Origin: CAYPEL01 sp964409635
GTDB taxonomy: Bacteria > Pseudomonadota > Gammaproteobacteria > DSM-19610
Length of the DNA: 9,021 nt
Direction of reading: 5' to 3'
Assembly: GCA_964409635.1 (NCBI GenBank)
Contig: CAYPEL010000120.1
Span: 1-9,021, forward strand
Under the pieces are notes generated by a model. It did not search any database and had not been told where the DNA came from. It saw only the letters and a program-made list of their open reading frames with translations. The position numbers and the translations under genes were made by a program. Shown one piece after another: positions 1-6,733 of this stretch. Within the stretch, counting starts at the first letter, position 1. Each line of letters begins with the position of its first letter.

Positions 1-228
1 CGAGCTGAGCTGGCGGAACTGCTCGCGTATCCGGGCGTGCGAAACATCCGCGGCGTCATCGTTCACCTTCGGCAGTTGTTCAAACCACGCCCGCCAGTCA
101 GGAGATACCTGGTGAGGGTCTTTGAGGTATTGCTCGTACAGGATTTCCAGAAAATCCGCATTGTGGCCAGCTAACTGGGAGCTTTCCCAGAGCCCGAGCA
201 TTGACCCTTCCCTAACGGGATCAGACAT
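1..228 (-). CDS. sucA: 2-oxoglutarate dehydrogenase E1 component, N-terminal fragment
   Basis: This is the first 76 codons of the E1 subunit of the 2-oxoglutarate dehydrogenase complex, the thiamine-diphosphate enzyme that decarboxylates 2-oxoglutarate in the TCA cycle. The rest lies beyond the left edge. The translation carries the typical N-terminal segment: LWESSQLAGHNADFLEILYE, then a YLKDP stretch, a PDWRAWFEQLP stretch, and REQFRQLS at the edge. This lines up with the start of E. coli SucA as I remember it (SSYLSGAN, LYEDFLTDP, WRSTFQQLP, REYFRRL). I chose the ATG at 228 because AAAGG lies 7 bases upstream. An in-frame ATG at 201 has a purine-rich AGGGAAGGG stretch just before it and is a reasonable alternative. 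In many gammaproteobacteria sucA follows sdhCDAB; here the upstream neighbour is an unrelated amidohydrolase, so sucA probably has its own promoter. Confidence 0.93.
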   Translation of the reverse strand, partial: MSDPVREGSMLGLWESSQLAGHNADFLEILYEQYLKDPHQVSPDWRAWFEQLPKVNDDAADVSHARIREQFRQLSS

Positions 229-235
229 TGTTTTG

Positions 236-240
236 CCTTT
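236..240 (-). promoter_or_regulatory. Ribosome binding site of sucA
   Basis: AAAGG on the minus strand, 7 bases before the ATG at 228. It supports that start over the internal ATG at 201. Confidence 0.55.
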
Positions 241-314
241 ATTAGATGTCTCTCAGTTATAAATTTAGCAGATTTTAAGGCTGCCATTCTGTAACAACCT
301 GGCAGGCCGGATTT

Positions 315-349
315 GTGCCACCTGTGAACGGTGGATAATACGGCACCGT
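315..349. repeat. Overlapping, mutually exclusive inverted repeats upstream of sucA
   Basis: Three pairings can be drawn by eye: CCACC (318-322) with GGTGG (330-334), GTGCC (315-319) with GGCAC (342-346), and ACGGTG (328-333) with CACCGT (344-349). The first and third share bases, so only one can form at a time. The layout could be part of a leader structure, a protein-binding site, or chance. No U-tract follows on either strand. Confidence 0.3.
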
Positions 350-427
350 CTGGCAGCTGACTATCTATAAGGTAACGGCAGTTTTACCGGGCTGTTGAGG
401 CATGGGTATCAACAATCTGAAGCCGAA

Positions 428-1648
428 TTATCTAAATATTCGCCTACTTTCAAATACAGAGGCTGAAAAACCAGAACCCTGCCAGTTAAGTCTCCGCTTC
501 AAGATAAAATCAAACAGCAAAGGATTAAAGCGGCGTACTTTGTTCAATATCTGGATATCCTCAGCTGCAAGCATACCCTGGCGCTTGAGCTGTTTGAGTG
601 AAAACAACGGCAATATACCCGGCAGAGGGTAATCAGAACCGTTGACTAAACGCGGCTGCCAGCTGGATTGGGTCAACAGCGTTTTTAGACCGTTACCGCT
701 ACGATTGATCTGGGTCACGGCGGATAGTTCGCCAAACAATAGACCCTTGTAGGCAGCTTCTTCCATTAAGCGGGAAAACAATTCAAAAGCCGGTTTGAGT
801 GGGCCATTCTCACCTTGGTCGAGATCGACGCTGTTGCCGAGTGAGGCGCAATGGGCGACTAAAACTTTCACGCCAAGATCCAGTGGTCGACGCAGGCGTA
901 ATGGGTTGCCGTAGTCTTCCGTGTTACCGCCTTCGACGGCTAATTCAGCACCAGCGTGCACCAGCAGCGGTATATTATGTTGTGCAAGCTGGGCATAGAA
1001 GGCATCGCAATGTGATGACGCCGGATCCATACCCTGCGCTGCAGGTAGCCATTTGATTGCCCTGGCGCCGTTTTTAATGGCTTTCTCAAGTGCGGGCAGG
1101 GCGTCTTTGCGGTAAGGATGGATCGAGGCAATCCATTCAAACTGTTGCGGGTAAGCTGCGGTGATGCGCTGAGCATATTCATTTGGCGTATAGAAACTGC
1201 TGACGTCAGTGCGCTTTTCGCCGCGCTCAGTATAAAAATAATCAAACGCCAGCAACATCAGTTTTGCACCCGATGGAAAATCCTGCAGCATGTCCAATAG
1301 GCGTGTAATAAAGGAGTGGTCAATTCCTTTGGATTCATCTGCGCAACTGGCATTGAAATAAAACAAGCGCTGCAGCGACTGCAGTGGGTGTTTGGCGCTG
1401 AACATGGCCGGGTTGACCCAGATGCCACTGTCGCTATCGCCCGTGCCGATTAAATGCACGTGTGTATCCCAATAATTGCTTGGATTGATGCCTTGCCACG
1501 CAGAAGCGATCAATGGATGTTTGGCTAACGAGCCGGGCAGCGGTGCTGCTTCACAAGGGTTAATGAAGCCATCATCCGGCCAGTAGCGGTAAGCCGCGTA
1601 ACCTAGTCCAGACAGTGCCAGTGCGGATAAAAAATGCCGTCGTTTCAT
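428..1648 (-). CDS. Tat-exported amidohydrolase (amidohydrolase-2-like, TIM-barrel)
   Basis: A 406-residue metal-dependent hydrolase; the substrate cannot be named. The N-terminus KRRHFLSALALSGLG fits a twin-arginine signal (RRxFL then a hydrophobic segment), suggesting folded export to the periplasm. Probable metal and catalytic residues follow the amidohydrolase order: DTHVH (H63, H65), AIKWLP (K199), LLVHAG (H231), VAHCAS (H266) and NGSDYP (D339). The pattern and length match the amidohydrolase-2 (PF04909) type of TIM-barrel proteins. The frame stays open upstream for another 223 codons, but that part is antisense-like translation through lplT. The ATG at 1648 gives the Tat signal and overlaps the lplT stop as ATGA, pointing to translational coupling. 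It is the last gene of the ycgN-lplT operon. A few members of this superfamily act as lactonases or decarboxylases, so hydrolysis itself is inferred. Confidence 0.82.
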   Translation of the reverse strand: MKRRHFLSALALSGLGYAAYRYWPDDGFINPCEAAPLPGSLAKHPLIASAWQGINPSNYWDTHVHLIGTGDSDSGIWVNPAMFSAKHPLQSLQRLFYFNASCADESKGIDHSFITRLLDMLQDFPSGAKLMLLAFDYFYTERGEKRTDVSSFYTPNEYAQRITAAYPQQFEWIASIHPYRKDALPALEKAIKNGARAIKWLPAAQGMDPASSHCDAFYAQLAQHNIPLLVHAGAELAVEGGNTEDYGNPLRLRRPLDLGVKVLVAHCASLGNSVDLDQGENGPLKPAFELFSRLMEEAAYKGLLFGELSAVTQINRSGNGLKTLLTQSSWQPRLVNGSDYPLPGILPLFSLKQLKRQGMLAAEDIQILNKVRRFNPLLFDFILKRRLNWQGSGFSASVFESRRIFR

Positions 1649-2823
1649 GTTTGTTGTTCTGTTAATTGATGGGAGATCAGAAGCGTGGCGGCCAGTACCG
1701 AAATACCCAATGTCAGAATGACCGCGTAGAGTGAAATCTCTACTGCGGATGCGGCGGTATAGATACCGACCGTTAGCAACATGGCCATATTCTGGAAAAA
1801 ATTCTGGATGGCCACGGCGCGGCCACTGCCAATAGTTGATTGGCCGATATCCTGTATCGCGGCGTTGATCGGCACAATGAACAAGCCGCCAGCGATACCG
1901 ATCAACATTAATACGATGCGCGCAGGCCACAAGGTTTCGACCAGGCCAAACAAGAGGATGCTCATACCCATGGCAAAGGCAGGCAGCCGTGCGCGTCGCA
2001 GTTGTTCCAGCGGGATTAATTTCGGCGCCACTGCCGAACCAATGATCACGCCGATGGCAAGAAACAGGGCCAACTCGGAAATATCCCCCGCCGAGCGCGT
2101 CGCGAGCACCAATGGCGCCCAGGCCACCAGCAGGATGCGTATGACCGCAGCGGCGCCCCAGAACAAGCTGCCACCGAGCATGGCAAAGCGCGCCCGGGGT
2201 GTTTGCATAAAGCCGCGCAGCATATGGCGGAAATCCCCAAAGGCGTGCTGCAGGGTTCCGCCGCGCGCTTGCATGGCGGGGATAAACAGGGTGGCAACAA
2301 TGGATAACAGATAACAAGCGGCGACCATGGTCAGCGCATAGTGAATTGAGACATCGGCCAGTTTACCACCAGCCAGTGTGCCGAGAATGATGGCCGCAAT
2401 CGTGGACGACTCGACCCAGCTGTTCGCCTTGACCAGTGTTTTATGGCCGACCATTTCCGGCAGGATGCCATATTTGGCCGGGCTATAGATCGCTGCGCCG
2501 AGTCCGACCAGCGCATAGGCAATCAAAGGTTCAACACTCAAAAGAATTAAACCAACACCTGCCGCTTTTAACAGGTTACCTATAATCAGCACCTGCGGTT
2601 TTGGATGCTTGTCGGCAAAGGGTCCGGCCCAGGGTGCGACTAGGACGTAAGCGGCCAGGAATACACTTTGCAGCGCCGGAATATACCAGCCATCGAATTG
2701 GTCATTTTTAAGTACAATCGCGATGAGGGTGAACAGAATAGCGTTATCGCTGAAGGCCGTTAGAAACTGGCCGGTTAGTAACGCAGCCAAGCCCCTTTTC
2801 GCGGGGCTAACCGATTTTGTCAA
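1645..2823 (-). CDS. lplT: Lysophospholipid transporter, MFS family (LplT-like)
   Basis: A 392-residue inner-membrane carrier that is hydrophobic throughout, with about 10-12 likely membrane spans. In E. coli LplT flips lysophospholipids across the inner membrane to be re-acylated by Aas. Conserved blocks resemble E. coli LplT (397 residues): QFLTAFSDNAILF near residues 19-31 (E. coli QFLSAFGDNALLF), SPAKYGILPE at 114-123, LVKANSWVESSTIAAIILG at 130-148, GGSLFWGA at 217-224 and GGLFIVPINA at 312-321. GPFADKHPKPQVL at 67-79 resembles the MFS loop 2-3 motif. The start is TTG at 2823: a stop lies three codons upstream in frame, and GGTGA sits 6 bases before it. The start lies within the last codons of ycgN (17-base overlap), and the stop overlaps the amidohydrolase ATG. 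No aas gene is adjacent, unlike in E. coli. Other LplT-like carriers could move different lipids. Confidence 0.9.
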   Translation of the reverse strand: MTKSVSPAKRGLAALLTGQFLTAFSDNAILFTLIAIVLKNDQFDGWYIPALQSVFLAAYVLVAPWAGPFADKHPKPQVLIIGNLLKAAGVGLILLSVEPLIAYALVGLGAAIYSPAKYGILPEMVGHKTLVKANSWVESSTIAAIILGTLAGGKLADVSIHYALTMVAACYLLSIVATLFIPAMQARGGTLQHAFGDFRHMLRGFMQTPRARFAMLGGSLFWGAAAVIRILLVAWAPLVLATRSAGDISELALFLAIGVIIGSAVAPKLIPLEQLRRARLPAFAMGMSILLFGLVETLWPARIVLMLIGIAGGLFIVPINAAIQDIGQSTIGSGRAVAIQNFFQNMAMLLTVGIYTAASAVEISLYAVILTLGISVLAATLLISHQLTEQQT

Positions 2824-3253
2824 ACCAGTTCACCAGGTGTTCGGCTAGCTCGTCGATATGCACATACTGTTCGGGGATTACCTTGCCCTGGATGGAAATA
2901 TCGGCTTTACGGACACTGTCCAGTTCGCCGGAAATCAATGGGTGCCAGTCATACAGGGGTTTTCCCTCTGCCAGCAAACGGTAGGCGCAGGTATGAGGTA
3001 GCCATTTTTGCGTTGCTGCGACTTCCGGCGTGACTTTTATACAGTCGGGTACCAGCAGGCTGCGCTCTTTATAGCGCGTGCACTGACTGCAATTATCGTC
3101 ATGGTATTCACACACAACGTTGGTATAAAACAGTTCGCCACTGTCTTCATCTTCCAGTTTAATCAGGCAACAACGCCCACAGTTGTCACACAGTGATTCC
3201 CATTCCCGGGTTGTCATCTCCTGCATGGATTTGTGTTCCCAGAATCTGTTCAT
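2807..3253 (-). CDS. ycgN: YcgN/UPF0260 family cysteine-cluster protein
   Basis: A 148-residue, probably cytoplasmic protein of the UPF0260 (YcgN) family, within the wider YkgJ-type CxxCxxCC group thought to bind zinc or iron. Its function is unknown. The key motif is CDNCGRCC (C22, C25, C28, C29), followed by C48, C55, C58, C71 and C89. WESLCDNCGRCC and WLPHTCAYRLLAEGKPLYDW closely follow E. coli YcgN (WESLCDGCGQCC; WLPMTCAYRLLAEGKDL). I chose the ATG at 3253 because the resulting RFWEHKS matches the FWQSK that precedes the motif in E. coli; ATGs at 3226 and 3217 would remove it. There is no clear Shine-Dalgarno sequence before any of them. It is the first gene of the operon with lplT and the amidohydrolase, and it diverges from the GTPase pair. 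Confidence 0.9.
   Translation of the reverse strand: MNRFWEHKSMQEMTTREWESLCDNCGRCCLIKLEDEDSGELFYTNVVCEYHDDNCSQCTRYKERSLLVPDCIKVTPEVAATQKWLPHTCAYRLLAEGKPLYDWHPLISGELDSVRKADISIQGKVIPEQYVHIDELAEHLVNWFDKIG
2830..2834 (-). promoter_or_regulatory. Ribosome binding site fixing the TTG start of lplT
   Basis: GGTGA on the minus strand, 6 bases before TTG, located inside the 3' end of ycgN. An alternative TTG at 2790 has AGGGG only one base away, too close to serve. Confidence 0.5.
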
Positions 3254-3331
3254 GGTGCAATCAGCTGGTTATCGAGTATCATCGTCGCTTATTCCAATCG
3301 CATAGCATACCAAGTTTACTGGACCACTGTT
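3254..3331. promoter_or_regulatory. Divergent intergenic region between ycgN and the GTPase pair
   Basis: If the first GTPase begins at the TTG at 3332, these 78 bases should hold both divergent promoters. On the minus strand TGGTATGCT resembles an extended -10 box; no -35 box of good quality is seen on either strand. The plus-strand frame is open through here to a GTG at 3233, inside ycgN, so part of this could instead be coding. Confidence 0.35.
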
Positions 3332-5059
3332 TTGCCGGCCGTTGAACACTTTTTAAGTCAGTTATTGCAAAGCCAGCAGCGCATGCAAGCGTCTGGCGTT
3401 GCAACCATCGACCCCTCCCTGGTGCTTGGTGAAGCAATGCTGCGTTACCAGCGGTTACGGGCAGAATGTGCAAAGCCACCGCTACAGCTTGTCGTTGCAG
3501 GGCCAACCCAGGCGGGCAAAAGCAGCGTGGTGAACTGGTTGTTGGGAACGGAGGTGGCGGGCGTAAATGCGCTGGCTGGATACACCCGGCACGCACAGGG
3601 TTTTGTGGCCGGGCCTTTGGATGATGCCACGAGTCTCTGTCTGCAGCAGTTTTTCTCCGGCTGGCAAAAAACCAACCGGGCTGGATTAACTCCCGAGCAG
3701 CTCGAAGCCTATTCATTGGACGCAGTAACCGGTGGCTCGCAGCTCTCAGGACAACCTATTATTGTTTGGGATTCGCCGGATTTTGATTCTGTCAGCTCGA
3801 GGAGCTACCGGAATGTGGTTTTAAAACTGCTGGCGCTGGCTGACGCCGTCCTGTTTGTGGTGAGCAAGGAAAAGTACGCGGATCAGACCGTCTGGAACAC
3901 ACTCAAACTTATCCAGCCGCTACAGCTTCCGTTGTTACTCTGTATTAATAAAGTGCCGGCAGGCTCGGCGCATGAATTGACGTTATCCTTACGCCAGCGG
4001 CTGGAGCGCGAGCAGATTGACGCGTCAATTATTGACCTGCCTTACCTGCAAGGCGATGAATCCGTGCACAGCGTCAGTGCGCAGTTGCTTGAATCCGTAC
4101 AGCCCGTACTTGATCAGATCAATAGCAACAACAGCGTCATTAATACAGATGCTTTCCTGCAACAACATTGGCAACAATGGACAGCGCCGGTGCGTGAAGA
4201 ACTTTCACAGCATGAACGTTGGCAACAGCAGATTGATGCTGCGTTGTCGGCAGCGTGCCAGGCATACCAGGATAATTATTTACGTGCGCCCATCTACGCA
4301 GAGACCATGCAGCGAGCGGTGCTGCGGCTACTGGAGCTATTGGAAATCCCCGGTTTGGCGGAAACCCTGGGGCGTGCGCGCCACCTGTTGACCTGGCCTG
4401 CAAGAAAACTGCGCGGGGTTTTTTCAAGCGGCACCGTCCAGCTGTCAGAGCAGGAACGGCAAAGCCAGGAAACGGCTATTCTTGAAGAAATTATTGGCCA
4501 GGCGCTGATCTCGTTACAGCACTCTGCCGCCCAGAATATCGGCCAGGCTGGTAGCCAGAACCAGCACTGGTGGTCAGCCTTGCTGAATAAATTGAGCGCA
4601 GAAGAAGCCAGCTTGCGCAATCATCTGCAAACGGAAATCAAACAGTATCAGGATGAGTTTGCGGCCAATATCGAACAGGCAGCCCAGCAACTTTACCGGC
4701 ATTTACAGGAGCACCCAGTAACATTGAACGGTCTGCGTGCGGCGCGGACAACGGTGGATGCAGCGGCTGTCGTTCTGGCGTTGAAAACCGGCGGTATTGG
4801 TTTGAATGACCTGGTGCTGACCCCGGCAATGTTGTCATTTACCAGCTTCTTAACAGAAGGCGCGGTAGGTCAGTACATGCAAAGAGTGGAGAAGCAGCTG
4901 AAGCAGGCGCAGCAGCAGGCTGTATGTACCAGCCTGCTACAAGAAAAGTTGAACACCCGATTGTTGGAGATCACTGCCTGCATGGATCAACAAAATGTCT
5001 ATGGTGTTGCTGCTGATACGCTCGAGGATGTCGAACGGATGATACAAGATGACGGCTGA
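3332..5059 (+). CDS. Dynamin-like large GTPase, first of a tandem pair
   Basis: A probable P-loop GTPase of about 575 residues. I do not recognise a named gene. Numbered from the TTG at 3332: G1 is GPTQAGKSS (G57-S65, with K63), a likely G2 threonine is T85 in GYTRHA, G3 is DSPDFDS (from D147), and G4 is NKVP (from N206), where the usual Asp is Pro. After about residue 260 the protein is helical and Gln-rich, as in dynamin-like stalks. A moderately hydrophobic stretch near 476-512 (AAAVVLALKTGGIG, then LVLTPAMLSFTSFL) could touch or enter the membrane. The start is uncertain: GTG 3233, TTG 3332, TTG 3365, ATG 3383 and ATG 3437 are all in frame, none with a strong ribosome site except GGTGA before 3437. 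I favour 3332 because it leaves a divergent intergenic gap and places the P-loop about as far in as in the next gene. The end overlaps the second GTPase gene by 11 bases. Confidence 0.78.
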   Translation: MPAVEHFLSQLLQSQQRMQASGVATIDPSLVLGEAMLRYQRLRAECAKPPLQLVVAGPTQAGKSSVVNWLLGTEVAGVNALAGYTRHAQGFVAGPLDDATSLCLQQFFSGWQKTNRAGLTPEQLEAYSLDAVTGGSQLSGQPIIVWDSPDFDSVSSRSYRNVVLKLLALADAVLFVVSKEKYADQTVWNTLKLIQPLQLPLLLCINKVPAGSAHELTLSLRQRLEREQIDASIIDLPYLQGDESVHSVSAQLLESVQPVLDQINSNNSVINTDAFLQQHWQQWTAPVREELSQHERWQQQIDAALSAACQAYQDNYLRAPIYAETMQRAVLRLLELLEIPGLAETLGRARHLLTWPARKLRGVFSSGTVQLSEQERQSQETAILEEIIGQALISLQHSAAQNIGQAGSQNQHWWSALLNKLSAEEASLRNHLQTEIKQYQDEFAANIEQAAQQLYRHLQEHPVTLNGLRAARTTVDAAAVVLALKTGGIGLNDLVLTPAMLSFTSFLTEGAVGQYMQRVEKQLKQAQQQAVCTSLLQEKLNTRLLEITACMDQQNVYGVAADTLEDVERMIQDDG

Positions 5060-6698
5060 AACAGACCGGTTCGAACAGGGCTATGCAGATGTGCAGGCGT
5101 GGGCGCAAGAACTGCAGCAGCAGGGCTGGCTATCTGAGGCCGAATTAAACGGGCTGCAGCGTATGGAAACGTCGCAGGCTGATGAACTCTTTAATGACGC
5201 TGCGCAGCGTCCGTTACTGGTGGCTTTTTTCGGCGGCACCGGGGTGGGCAAAAGCAGCCTGTTGAACCGGCTGGCGGGCAAGGCTATTGCCGAAGTGGGT
5301 GTCATACGCCCAACGTCTCACCACGTCACGCTGTATCTGCACGAGAGCTTCCGGGGCAGTCTGCACGAACAGTCACTGCCGACGGAACAAACACGCATTG
5401 CTTACCACGCAGATGAGTCGAAAAAATATTTTGCCTGGCTGGATATGCCGGATATCGACAGTACCGAGCAGACTAACCGCGCCGTTGTAGAGCACTGGCT
5501 ACCGGTGATCGACTGGCTAATTTATGTCGTGACCCCCGACCGCTATCACGATGACCTGGGCTGGAAGTTTGTCCAGTCGCGCGGCCACCAGCACGCCTGG
5601 TTGTTTGTCATGAATCACTGGGACGAAGGGGTGGCCGAGCAGTGGGATGATTTCAGGGGGCGTTTAGTTGCGCAAGGGTTTACCGATCCAGTAGTACTCA
5701 GAACCAGCTGCGAAGAGAATTTAGCCGATGATGACTTCAAGCAACTCGACGCGCAGCTGCAGCAGGCTTTGCAGAACCATGGAATAGAAAGTCTGCGGCA
5801 CGTTGCCCTGGCGCGGCGCTGGCAGTCCTTACTAAAACAAATTAAATCACTGCATCAACAGCTGGCGAAAGAAGATGTCTGGCAAGCCGTGAAACAGCAA
5901 TGGAAAACTTTAGGCGATGAAAGTATTGGGCGGTTAAACACACTTTTGAATAGCAATGCAAAGCGGGCTTACCAACAGTGGAAGCTGGCAGAAGAAGCGG
6001 GCAACAGTAAACTTCCTGTCTTGCAGCTGACAGCATCACAGGCTAGTGATAGCGCAACAGCGTCCGGCAATCTAAACCAGATTTACGATAAACGCAGTGA
6101 TGATCAGCTTAAAACGCAGGGCCTTGCCATCGAAAATATTTTTTCAGCCAATGGACTGCCGCTTAAACCGGTGCAGGCACACAGTCATGCGCTAGCCGCA
6201 ACCGCTCAAGAGGCTTACCTGCAGGCAATTGAAGCAGGCCTCGCAAACAGCCTGCAAAAGCCCGGCAATGTATTCACCAGGTTGTTCCGGCGCCTGTTAA
6301 AGTTTTGCCAGTGGGTTTTACCTTTATCGGCCGCGCTCTGGGCCGGCTACCATATTATTTCGGGTTTCTATTCCAGTACCCAGGGAGAAGAGGCTTTTCT
6401 AGGCATCAACTTTGCGGTACACAGTCTTTTGATGATGGGTCTGGCCTGGTTGATTCCATGGTTTACTCTTAAACAAACACAACCTTCCTATGCTAAAACT
6501 GCGTATGTGGGAATAGAAAAGGGCATCCTGGCGGGTAGCGAACAGTTTCAGGAATCTTTACAACAGGCGTGGCACGGTCTTGAAACGGATAAAACCAACC
6601 ACCTCAACCGCCTCAAACAGATTGAGGATAACTACGCCCAAGAACTCAACCAGGACGCGCAGGTATTGACTGAATTTATGTGTAATAATTCGGCCTGA
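5049..6698 (+). CDS. Membrane-anchored dynamin-like GTPase, second of a tandem pair
   Basis: A 549-residue GTPase. The motifs are all visible: G1 GGTGVGKSS (62-70, K68), G2 threonine in RPTSHHVT (T89), G3 DMPDIDS (from D132), G4 NHWD (189-192) and G5 TSC (219-221). The N-terminal 60 residues and the region from about 230 to 405 are predicted helical, rich in Gln and Leu. Two hydrophobic segments, about 421-440 (WVLPLSAALWAGYHIISGF) and 452-474 (INFAVHSLLMMGLAWLIPWF), form a likely membrane hairpin, preceded by a basic RLFRRLLK stretch. A charged helical tail follows. This layout of GTPase, helical stalk and paddle-like hairpin is that of bacterial dynamin-like proteins, which remodel or tether membranes; the cellular role here is unknown. 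It starts inside the 3' end of the first GTPase gene, so the two are almost certainly co-expressed and may form a hetero-oligomer. Confidence 0.85.
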   Translation: MTAETDRFEQGYADVQAWAQELQQQGWLSEAELNGLQRMETSQADELFNDAAQRPLLVAFFGGTGVGKSSLLNRLAGKAIAEVGVIRPTSHHVTLYLHESFRGSLHEQSLPTEQTRIAYHADESKKYFAWLDMPDIDSTEQTNRAVVEHWLPVIDWLIYVVTPDRYHDDLGWKFVQSRGHQHAWLFVMNHWDEGVAEQWDDFRGRLVAQGFTDPVVLRTSCEENLADDDFKQLDAQLQQALQNHGIESLRHVALARRWQSLLKQIKSLHQQLAKEDVWQAVKQQWKTLGDESIGRLNTLLNSNAKRAYQQWKLAEEAGNSKLPVLQLTASQASDSATASGNLNQIYDKRSDDQLKTQGLAIENIFSANGLPLKPVQAHSHALAATAQEAYLQAIEAGLANSLQKPGNVFTRLFRRLLKFCQWVLPLSAALWAGYHIISGFYSSTQGEEAFLGINFAVHSLLMMGLAWLIPWFTLKQTQPSYAKTAYVGIEKGILAGSEQFQESLQQAWHGLETDKTNHLNRLKQIEDNYAQELNQDAQVLTEFMCNNSA

Positions 6699-6719
6699 GA
6701 TTCCGAATAACGATGAAGC

Positions 6720-6724
6720 GAGGA
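6720..6724 (+). promoter_or_regulatory. Ribosome binding site of the M14 carboxypeptidase
   Basis: GAGGA 9 bases before the ATG at 6734. It favours that start over the in-frame ATG at 6713, which has no Shine-Dalgarno sequence but would add a basic MKRGTAI extension to the signal peptide. Confidence 0.5.
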
Positions 6725-6733
6725 ACCGCAATA

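Larger units (their letters stand above)
229..427. other. Non-coding gap between the amidohydrolase gene and sucA
   Basis: No credible gene lies in this 199-base stretch. The part nearest sucA (about 241-285) is AT-rich and holds -10-like words on the minus strand, such as TATAAC and TAAAAT. No well-spaced -35 partner stands out, so a sucA promoter is expected here but not pinned down. The middle part holds overlapping inverted repeats, listed separately. CTGGCAG occurs twice, at about 299-305 and 350-356. I see no hairpin followed by a T-run that would act as an intrinsic terminator for the gene ending at 428. Confidence 0.6.

Noticed and set aside
318..334. CCACC/GGTGG hairpin as an intrinsic terminator for the amidohydrolase operon
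   Set aside because: Short stem and no U-tract downstream on the minus-strand transcript.
402..632. Plus-strand open frame of 76 codons at the end of the amidohydrolase gene
   Set aside because: Mostly antisense to a well-supported gene, with no recognisable motif or good ribosome site.
1649..2317. Upstream extension of the amidohydrolase reading frame by 223 codons
   Set aside because: It overlaps lplT in another frame on the same strand, has no family features, and the Tat signal begins at the ATG at 1648.
6688..6708. Inverted repeat ATTCGG/CCGAAT around the stop of the second GTPase as a terminator
   Set aside because: Only a 6-base stem with a 9-base loop, and no T-run follows before the next gene starts.
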